A stretch of DNA of 33,532 nucleotides, from the NCBI RefSeq assembly GCF_009725235.1, contig NZ_WJFC01000143.1, forward strand, positions 1 to 33,532, written 5' to 3'. The stretch is from Scytonema sp. UIC 10036. GTDB lineage: Bacteria; Cyanobacteriota; Cyanobacteriia; Cyanobacteriales; Nostocaceae. Below the pieces are notes generated by a model, which was not told the origin of the DNA, ran no database searches, and saw only the letters and a list, made by a program, of their open reading frames with translations. The position numbers and the translations under genes are program-made. The stretch's first letter is position 1. Every line of letters starts with the position of its first letter. Below are positions 24,884 through 32,200 of this stretch, piece after piece.

Positions 24884-26107
24884 ATGAAGTACTTACGAGA
24901 AATAATCATAGCATTTAGTATTGCCATAATCGTTATTATGACGGCTGTGAAAACTCCGGCAACAAGCGTAGTCCTGGTGAGAAAGAACGTTATTAACCTA
25001 ACACGACAGGAAAAATTAGACTTTGTTAATGCTGTCAAAACGTTAAAAACACAACCTGGTACTAACAACAAAAATGTCAGTGTCTATGACGAGTTTGTCA
25101 GCATTCATATGGGAGCAATGTCATTCACAACAATGCATTTGGGTGGTTTAATTACGTTGCCACAGGATACACCGCCCATAGGTTTAGCGGCAGGAACTGA
25201 TGCAGCTCACGAAAATGGGGGCTTTCTACCTTGGCATCGTGAATATTTAAGCCGATTGGAAAAAGCTTTGCAGTCAGTCAACCCTAAAGTCACTATTCCC
25301 TACTGGGATTGGGCAGATCCTAGATCTGTTGATGTTATTTTTGCTCCCGACTTTTTGGGGTCAAATGGTTCAGGAGACGTTCTTGACCTTCCAAATGGAG
25401 ATAAGCTTGAAGGGGGTCGCGTGGAGTCTGGTAATTTTTCGGAGGCTAACGGCTGGTCATTGATTCCTGAGTTGCACCTTAAAATAGACACAGCTGAAAC
25501 TTTAGGTACATCACTCATACGCTATTTACCTCCACAATCTGCACCTGGCGTTCTGGGATTCCCCTTAGATAAAGAACAAACAGATAGAATACTCCAATCT
25601 AAAGACTATAAAACCTTTCAGCTTTTTGTAGAAGGACAGATCGTCATAGATGCCAATGGTGTTGAAAAACGATGCGATCGAGAACCGTGTAATCATAACC
25701 TCGTTCATGGATTGCTTGATGGGAGTTTACAAAATCCCATTAGTCCGGGTCCCTCATTGCGAAGCACTTTGAACAATGTTCCGGCTTCTCCTAATGACCC
25801 TGTTTTCTGGCTGCTTCATGCCAACGTAGATCGTCTTTGGGCAGAATGGCAGAATAATGGTCGCCAAGGTAGCAAATTTTATGCTATTCCGGGTACAGAA
25901 CTTTATGGACACAATCTCAAAGACAAGATGTGGCCTTGGGACGGAGGTGATTCCATACCAGGCTCGGTTGGTAGCATTGATATACGCCCCTACTTACCTG
26001 TTATTGCATCTGATGATATTGTCAGACCCAAAGATACATTGTCTCTCCGAAAGTATGGCTATACTTATGACACTTTAGTCAAAAAAGCTTTCAAAACTTT
26101 TAAGTAA
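24884..26107 (+). CDS. Secreted tyrosinase (type-3 copper monooxygenase)
   Basis: 407 residues. Tyrosinases oxidise phenols to o-quinones with a binuclear copper site. CuA ligands: His75 (DEFVSIHMGAM), His109 and His118 (AAHENGGFLPWHREYLSRLE); CuB ligands: His271 and His275 (CNHNLVHGLLDG) and His312 (DPVFWLLHANVDRLWAEW). The 9-residue spacing 109-118 and the HxxxH of CuB are as in the family. MKYLREIIIAFSIAIIVIMT gives a signal peptide or anchor, so it acts outside the cytoplasm. No caddie-like partner gene is adjacent. The open frame starts further up at 24824, but only ATG 24884 gives a signal sequence at the very N-terminus. A MITE and repeats follow; the gene is patchily distributed in cyanobacteria as far as I know, so transfer is plausible. 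Confidence 0.9.
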   Translation: MKYLREIIIAFSIAIIVIMTAVKTPATSVVLVRKNVINLTRQEKLDFVNAVKTLKTQPGTNNKNVSVYDEFVSIHMGAMSFTTMHLGGLITLPQDTPPIGLAAGTDAAHENGGFLPWHREYLSRLEKALQSVNPKVTIPYWDWADPRSVDVIFAPDFLGSNGSGDVLDLPNGDKLEGGRVESGNFSEANGWSLIPELHLKIDTAETLGTSLIRYLPPQSAPGVLGFPLDKEQTDRILQSKDYKTFQLFVEGQIVIDANGVEKRCDREPCNHNLVHGLLDGSLQNPISPGPSLRSTLNNVPASPNDPVFWLLHANVDRLWAEWQNNGRQGSKFYAIPGTELYGHNLKDKMWPWDGGDSIPGSVGSIDIRPYLPVIASDDIVRPKDTLSLRKYGYTYDTLVKKAFKTFK

Positions 26108-26237
26108 TAATGTGTCAGTCATAAGCAAGGGCTTGAGTTGAAAATCCTCCTTTATCAGAGCTAATTCTATCAACGACCTCAGTAAGTAATGGCTTTTAAG
26201 CTTTATTTAAGGTGTAGGAACTGGTTATAGAACTGCG

Positions 26238-26270
26238 AGATCCCCGACTTCTTTGAAAAGTCAGGGATCT
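26238..26270. repeat. Hairpin repeat AGATCCCCGACTT / AAGTCAGGGATCT
   Basis: Near-perfect 13-bp inverted repeat with a short loop. The same motif is a familiar dispersed repeat in Nostocales genomes. It might end tyrosinase transcription. Confidence 0.65.
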
Positions 26271-26280
26271 GGTAATTTAA

Positions 26281-26379
26281 TACCAATTCTCTAAATTAAT
26301 ACTACACATCCAAAGGTTGTGGCAAAGACAGCGCAACTACGAACCTTTTAATCTGTAGGCTAGTTTTAGAGAAATGGTA
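26281..26379. mobile_element. 99-bp MITE-like element
   Basis: TACCAATTCTCTAAA at the left and TTTAGAGAAATGGTA at the right are inverted repeats with one mismatch (A/T at the fifth-sixth position), flanked by A/T (ATACC...GGTAT), which suggests a TA target. No coding capacity. Confidence 0.65.
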
Positions 26380-26808
26380 TAAGTTGAAAGAAGACATAAA
26401 GCGGTTTTCAATCTAAGAAGGGGAACGTGGGATGAATTTTGGGGGAATGACGAAAACTAAGAATATGCGATGTTTGCACCTTCTAACATCAAAGCAGTAA
26501 TTGCGCTGAAGGCGTCTGTCCAAGCTAGCGCCACTTCAGGAGTCCAATCTTGTTGAACTGGACGAAACCATCACTTACTTGGCTTCTCATCTTTTTCTAG
26601 CTGGTGCTCAAGCCGCAACTAAGGACAATTCTTGTCGGTTAAGCGTAAAAATACGAAAACACGTAGGTTGGGGAGCCACAAAAAATGCTCTGGTCCCCAG
26701 AGTTGAGTGAAGTGGCGTTTGAGGAACGAAACCCAACATTTACAGGAATTGCTTGGGTTTCACGATCTTACAACCCAACCCACAAAAATTCTCAGCCCTT
26801 GCAGTATT

Positions 26809-26954
26809 GGGTTTCATTTAATTGAAAGCTTACAGAATTCTTAAAGTGTTTATCTGACATTTGCAGGTTTCAATCCTGCAAGCGGGTTTCATTTAATTGA
26901 AAGCGGAGTAGGGGCGGGGGTAGCTGGCACGTATGGCACGTGTTTCAATCCCGC
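26809..26954 (+). CRISPR. Eroded mini CRISPR array, two spacers
   Basis: The one complete repeat is 26867-26903 (37 nt, GTTTCAATCC at its start, GGGTTTCATTTAATTGAAAG at its end), with the outer palindrome and 3' TTGAAAG that are typical of cyanobacterial repeats. Upstream, the last 20 bases of the same repeat recur exactly at 26809-26828; downstream, its first ten bases recur at 26942-26951. The intervals between repeat end and next repeat start are 38 nt both times (26829-26866 and 26904-26941). The first copy has lost its 5' half and the last its 3' half. No cas1/cas2 or effector genes are nearby; cas6 is 3.2 kb to the left. Confidence 0.72.
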
Positions 26955-27018
26955 TTCGGTCTCTATCATAGGATAATGGCAAAATCTTGTCGAGGTTTAT
27001 TGGAAACGTAGGTAATAA

Positions 27019-27723
27019 CTAACGAATGGTGAGGCTGGCAAGAATTGCTACCAACTCGACTGGCTCAAACGGCTCTGTAATATGCACTGTATATCCCTGG
27101 TGAATTGCTTGTCCGCGATCTGAGTCACTCCTGGTGAGCGCAATTGCTGGGGTTACTCTTCTTTGTACTGTTTCAAGACTTCTTATTTGCTGAATAAGTA
27201 TATAACTATCTTCACCAAGTCCTCTAATATCTACAATGAGTGCATCGGGTTGTATTTGCTGTACTGCTGTTAAAGCATCAGTTACATTCCTAACTGCTAT
27301 AACCTGTGCAGCACTTTTTTCGATCGCACTTTGGAGGCGATCGCAAACTGATGTTTCACTGGAGACTATGAGAATGCGTAAGCCTTGCAATCGCAAGTAG
27401 CCAAACTGGTATCCTGGTTTATGAGTTTTTCCCCAAGCACACATTAATTCAGTTATGGGTCGCACGGTTTCGCCGTATGGAGTCAGTGAATATTCTACGC
27501 GAGGAGGTACTTCCCGATAGGTTTCGCGACGAATCAATCCATCTGTTTCCAGTTCTCTCAATTGCTCAGTTAAAACCTTCTGGGTAATTCCTGGAATTAA
27601 CTGTTTCAATTCTCCAAACCGCTTTGTGTCTTGTCTAAGCCACCACAAGATAACACATTTCCACTTACCGCCAATCGCTTCTAGCGTCACTTCAACCGGG
27701 CAATTATACTCTGTCTTTGGCAT
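27019..27723 (-). CDS. HxlR-type regulator fused to a degenerate receiver domain
   Basis: 234 residues. Residues 1-105 form a HxlR winged-helix DNA-binding domain ([60 protein letters not shown]). Residues 114-234 resemble a response-regulator receiver: [23 protein letters not shown] with Asp165 at the phospho-acceptor position, AIALTRSD and [15 protein letters not shown]. The acidic pair before Asp165 is replaced by Ser121-Ser122, and the conserved Lys (KP) by Glu217, so normal Mg2+-dependent phosphorylation is doubtful. ATG 27723 is preferred to GTG 27729. It is divergent from the SDR gene, 147 bp apart, and HxlR proteins often control such a neighbour. Confidence 0.88.
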   Translation of the reverse strand: MPKTEYNCPVEVTLEAIGGKWKCVILWWLRQDTKRFGELKQLIPGITQKVLTEQLRELETDGLIRRETYREVPPRVEYSLTPYGETVRPITELMCAWGKTHKPGYQFGYLRLQGLRILIVSSETSVCDRLQSAIEKSAAQVIAVRNVTDALTAVQQIQPDALIVDIRGLGEDSYILIQQIRSLETVQRRVTPAIALTRSDSDRGQAIHQGYTVHITEPFEPVELVAILASLTIR

Positions 27724-27870
27724 ACTCACAATTCCATTAGTATCTATTTGGTAACTATTGATGGCTCGTGCTATTCCTTATTTAATATACAGTCACGCTT
27801 GGGAGAAAAATTTTTCAGCAATGTAGCTCGAAATTTTATCTTAAAAATGGTTGAGTATTCAGAGGAGATT
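27724..27870. promoter_or_regulatory. Divergent promoter region, HxlR regulator / SDR
   Basis: 147 bp between two divergent starts; AT-rich. HxlR proteins usually bind such a shared region, so this is the expected operator, but no clear palindrome could be pinned down by eye. Confidence 0.45.
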
Positions 27871-28590
27871 ATGAGTTTTCTACAAAACAAAGTAGCTATC
27901 ATCACAGGTGCTAGTAGCGGTATTGGTGCAGCGACTGCTAAAGAACTCGATGCTGTAGGTATGAAACTAGTGCTGAGTGCGCGATCGCAAGATAAACTTG
28001 ACAAACTAGCTGCATCACTGAATAATGCTGCCGTTCTTGCGGGAGCCATTACAGATGTAGATATGCCTCAAAAACTGGTTGATTTCGCCCTTCAAACTTT
28101 TGGTCAACTTGATGTAGTTCTAAATAATGCAGGTGGGATGACTGTCGGTTCCATTGAAGAGATAGATATCGAAGCTGTTTGCCAAATGGTTCGCTTAAAC
28201 GTTGAATCTGTTTACAGAATGGCTTATGTAGCGCTAAGACACTTCAAAAAAGTTGGCAGTGGTTTTTTAATTAATACATCAAGCGTTTCTGGACTGAAAA
28301 CAGTACCTCGTTACGGCGCATACAATGGCACAAAGTTTGCAGTTGAAGCCTTCACAGACGCTTTGCGAATGGAACTAGCAGGTACTGGCATTAAAGTTGC
28401 TGCGATCGCTCCTGGTACAGTAGATACGGGGCTTTACGACCATTGGAATTCAGAAGACAAATCCTACATTAATTCTGGTGGTGCTTTGCAACCAGAAGAT
28501 ATTGCTCGTTGTGTCCGGTTTATCTTAGAGCAGCCAGAGCATGTTCTAATTCCTCGTCTATTGATCGTTCCACGAGACCAACCTGTTTAA
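27871..28590 (+). CDS. Short-chain dehydrogenase/reductase (SDR)
   Basis: 239-residue classical SDR, NAD(P)-dependent oxidoreductase of unknown substrate. Cofactor motif TGASSGIG (12-19), NNAG (85-88), and the catalytic tetrad Asn110, Ser138 (INTSSVSG), Tyr151 and Lys155 (YNGTK). The basic SARSQ after the second strand (Arg38) suggests NADP. AGGAG three bases before ATG 27871 decides the start; the frame is open from 27748. It is probably regulated by the divergent HxlR gene. A CCCCCCTT/AAGGGGGG hairpin follows at 28641-28660. Confidence 0.92.
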   Translation: MSFLQNKVAIITGASSGIGAATAKELDAVGMKLVLSARSQDKLDKLAASLNNAAVLAGAITDVDMPQKLVDFALQTFGQLDVVLNNAGGMTVGSIEEIDIEAVCQMVRLNVESVYRMAYVALRHFKKVGSGFLINTSSVSGLKTVPRYGAYNGTKFAVEAFTDALRMELAGTGIKVAAIAPGTVDTGLYDHWNSEDKSYINSGGALQPEDIARCVRFILEQPEHVLIPRLLIVPRDQPV

Positions 28591-28895
28591 AAGACCTATC
28601 CACAATACCATCATATAGACAAATTCGTAACAGCTTTATTCCCCCCTTTTTTAAGGGGGGCTGGGGGGATCGAGTCTTAAATTATTTGATGTATTACATT
28701 CAAGTAAATACCGCTATAGTAATCATAAATTTTAGATTTACATCAGGTTCATTACTGATTATTTCTTTTGCAAGCAAACTCTTTAAAATATACATCTAAA
28801 TTATTTTTTTCTTTTAAAGACAATCAATTTCTATTGCAACTTGTTGTAGTAGAAGAAGATATTTATATCAGATACATTAGCTAAGAGTTTTAACA
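28591..28895. other. Intergenic between SDR and pseudogene
   Basis: Contains the perfect CCCCCCTT-TTTT-AAGGGGGG hairpin (28641-28660) followed by CTGGGGGGATC, a repeat of a kind found between cyanobacterial genes and possibly the SDR terminator. The rest is AT-rich with no gene. Confidence 0.55.
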
Positions 28896-29150
28896 ATGAT
28901 AACCAAGCATCTGACTCGCTTAACTCTATTTGCAGTTCCTTTAGCAACAACTTGCGTTCTAGGTTTTTCCGGTCATGCTAACGCCACTACGCTAGGTATC
29001 GCTTCAGATTTTAACGCTTTTTTTTGTGCTTGGAAATATGCAACAATCATCTGACACTGAAGGTAGATTAGCTATAGGTGGGAATGGAATCTTAACTAAT
29101 TATGGAGTGGGAGACATCGTAAACGCAACATCTTTCACCACCTGCATGAA
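28896..29150 (+). pseudogene. Broken choice-of-anchor A family gene
   Basis: The ATG at 28896 opens MITKHLTRLTLFAVPLATTC, VLGFSGHANATTLGIASDFN: a signal peptide and the start of a choice-of-anchor A (PEP-CTERM-associated, extracellular) domain. At 29018-29025 eight T residues replace the four needed to read NAFVLGNMQQSS, shifting the frame; translation then stops at TGA 29051. In the shifted frame the domain goes on: LGNMQQSSDTEGRLAIGGNG, ILTNYGVGDIVNATSF, and is then cut by CCCCTAACCCCTACCCCC-type repeat DNA from about 29158. Both a frameshift and a 3' truncation are therefore visible; the family is usually over 200 residues. Confidence 0.75.
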
Positions 29151-29226
29151 AATCCCTCTTAGTTCGCCCCTAACCCCTACCCCCTATTTTCAAGTCAAAG
29201 CCTCGTGTGCTCGTGTGATATGTTAC

Positions 29227-29276
29227 AAGAGGCGGAGCCTCTTGTAGGGCATTCCCAGGCGGAGCCTGGGAACGAG
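29227..29276. repeat. Dispersed palindromic element, copy 3 (reverse)
   Basis: AAGAGGCGGAGCCTCTTG, then GGGCATTCCCAGGCGGAGCC, TGGGAACGAG: the reverse complement of the element at 6114-6162 and 17396-17445. It lies between the pseudogene and the NRPS stop. Confidence 0.88.
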
Positions 29277-29293
29277 GTGGGGGTTTGACCAAT

Positions 29294-32200
29294 TTATTCC
29301 AACTGTGTTTTTAATTTTTCAGCTAAAACTTGAACGTGTGGCTCTAAAACAAAGGAGTAATGGTTACCTGGAACATCAATGATTTCTATTTCTTTTGCAG
29401 CCATAACTGAAAATAATTCCACCCAAACTAACGTCGGGTCTGGTGCCATAACATGTTTTTCCCGCGCTCTAAATACTGTCACTTTTCCAGGATAGGGCTG
29501 TCGCACGTAGGAATATGTTGCTTTTAATGTCCCTACTAACACGTCTAAGATGCGGCGATTTTGCTTTCGTTCTACTCCTGGTGGGAAAATTTTTACTTTT
29601 CTGGCTTTATCAATGATGTAATCAATTTGTTCTTCCACGGTCAAAGATGCTATTTCATCAGGTGTTACTAAGTTATCTTGACCAAACATTCCACCAAATA
29701 CCCTTGAAAGAACTCCCACTAAGTATTTGTTATCAATTTGTTTTTGCTTATCCAAAATGATTGGTACGTAAGAATCTAGTATTGCCAATAAAGAAACTTC
29801 TTCCCCCTGTCTTTGAAGCTGCTGTGCGACTTCATAAGCAACGACTCCTCCAAATGACCAGCCTCCGATTTGATAAGGACCATTTGGTTGAAATGACTGA
29901 ATTGCTTTAACGTAAAAACTTGCCATATCTTCAACTCTGGTTAGGGGTTCTAGTTCCCCATTGAATCCTTGAGCTTGCAAACCATAAAATGGCTGTTCTA
30001 TACCTAGGTAACGAGCTAAGTTGACATAGCAAAAGACGTGACCACCAGCAGGATGCACGCAGAAGAAAGGACGTTTGTTACCTTTTGGTTGAATGGGAAT
30101 TAATGGAGAATTGGACGCGACACTTGTGGAATTTTGCAAAATTTGGGCTAAGTCTTCTATGACAGGATTTGTCAAAAGTGCTGATAGAGGTACATCTTTA
30201 CCCAACTTCTGTTCGATCGCAGCCATCAAATAAATTGCTAAAAGAGAATTGCCCCCCAGTTCAAAAAAGTTATCTTTTATACCTATGGGACGAACATCTA
30301 AAATTTCAGCCCAGATTTCTGCCAGTTGATGTTCTATCTCATTACGAGGTGCAACAAAATTGAGCTCCTGACTGAAGTTAACGAGAGTAGGACTGGGTAA
30401 AGCTCGCCGATCTAACTTACCATTAGGAGTTAAAGGTAGTGCTTCCAACAAGACAAAAGCAGCAGGTATCATGTATTCTGGTAGCTGTTGCTGGAGAAAC
30501 TGACGCAGTTCAGCAATGGTAGGTTTTTCTTCTATAAGAACGACATAAGCAACCAGTTGTTTATCCCCCGGTTTGTCAGTACGCACAATCACCGCAGTTT
30601 CTTGCACTTGTGGATGCTGGGATAAAGCGTTTTCAATTTCTCCCAACTCAATACGAAAACCGCGAATCTTCACCTGATGGTCTATGCGCCCAATGTATTC
30701 AATACTACCATTAGGTAAGTAACGGGCTAAATCTCCAGTTTTGTACAAGCGATCGCTCTGTCCAAAAGGGCTGTTAATAAACTTTTCAGCGGTCAGATTT
30801 TCCCGATTGAGGTATCCCCTAGCAACTCCCACACCTCCTATATATATCTCACCAGTCACACCAATAGGAACTGGTTGTAAGTGGGGGTCAAGGATGTAAA
30901 TCTGCGTGTTGGCAATAGGACGACCAATGGGTACAGTTTTTAGATGGCTTTGTCTTTGACATTGCCAGAATGTCACATCAATTGCGGCTTCTGTGGGACC
31001 GTAAAGGTTATGCAGTTCGCACCCCAAACGTTGGAAGAATTTTTCTTGAAGATCTACAGGTAAAGCTTCGCCGCTACAAATCACTTGCCGCAAACTGCTA
31101 CACTGCTCTAAATTTCGACTTTCAAGAAACACTTGCAGCATTGATGGCACAAAATGCAAAGTCGTAATTTTTTCTCGAGCAATGAGATTCACTAAATAAT
31201 CTCTGTCTCTATGTCCGCCCGGTTTAGCGATGACCAAACGTGCGCCTGTGATTAATGGCCAAAAGAACTCCCAAACAGAAACATCAAAGCTAAAAGGTGT
31301 TTTTTGCAAAACTCTATCTGTGGCTGTTAGTTGATAAGCTTCTTGCATCCACAATAAGCGGTTGCAAATCCCCCGGTGCGTGTTCATTGCACCTTTTGGT
31401 TTCCCAGTAGAACCAGAGGTGTAAATTACATATGCTAAATTCTCTGGTTGAACAAGATTCTCTAAATTCGTCTTTTGCTCTCCAGATAGTTTTTCCCAAT
31501 CGGTATCTAAAAGAATAACTTGTTTCAAATGCCCTTCAAAGGGGTATCCTTTCTCGTTCCCAGGCTCCGCCTGGGAATGAGGTCTGCGAGGCTCTGCAGA
31601 GCATACTTGGTCTGAGACAGGAGGCGGAGCCTCCTTGAAGGCATTCCCAGGCTCAGCCTGGGAACGAGGTGAAGGGGGTTGAGCTTGGGAACGAGGTATT
31701 GCTTGAGTTAACAGGACTGATACTTGAGAATCCGCTAACATATAAGCCAAACGCTCTTGGGGATATTCTGGATCGAAAGGTACGTAAGCTCCCCCTGCTT
31801 TTAGAATTCCCAAAAGTCCGACCACCATTTCAAGCGATCGCTCTACACAAATGCCTACCAATACATCTGGCTTGACTCCCAGTTTTCGCAAGTAGCGTGC
31901 GAGTTGATTTGCTTTTTCGTTCAGTTCTTGATATGTAAGTTCTTGCTCCTCAAAAGTCACTGCAACAGCTTTTGGAGTGCGTTCGGCTTGTTCTTCAAAT
32001 AATTGATGCAAACAACGCGATAGGTCATAATCTTTGTGCGTAGCGTTCCACTCAACTAATAATTGATGTTTTTCGCCAGGAGTGAGGATAGGAAGCAGAG
32101 CAACTTGCTCTTGAGAATTTTTGACTATATTTGACAGTAAACTTTGTAAATGTCCTGCTATACGAGCAATTGCATCAGTTTCTAGTAAATCCCGGTTGTA

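Larger units (their letters stand above)
26108..27018. other. Gene-free 0.9 kb: hairpin repeat, MITE, decayed frame, CRISPR remnant
   Basis: From left to right: a GATCCCCGACTT...AAGTCAGGGATC hairpin repeat (26238-26270), a MITE-like element (26281-26379), a possible decayed coding stretch (26510-26710, no start codon, RLSKLAPLQESNLVELDETI legible), a GTAGGTTGGG...GAACGAAACCCAACA repeat (about 26663-26745), and a mini CRISPR array (26809-26954). No intact gene. Confidence 0.6.

Noticed and set aside
26940..27000. tRNA-like TTTCAATCC stretch
   Set aside because: Belongs to the CRISPR repeat; no acceptor or anticodon stems can be built around it. No tRNA or rRNA gene was seen in the window.
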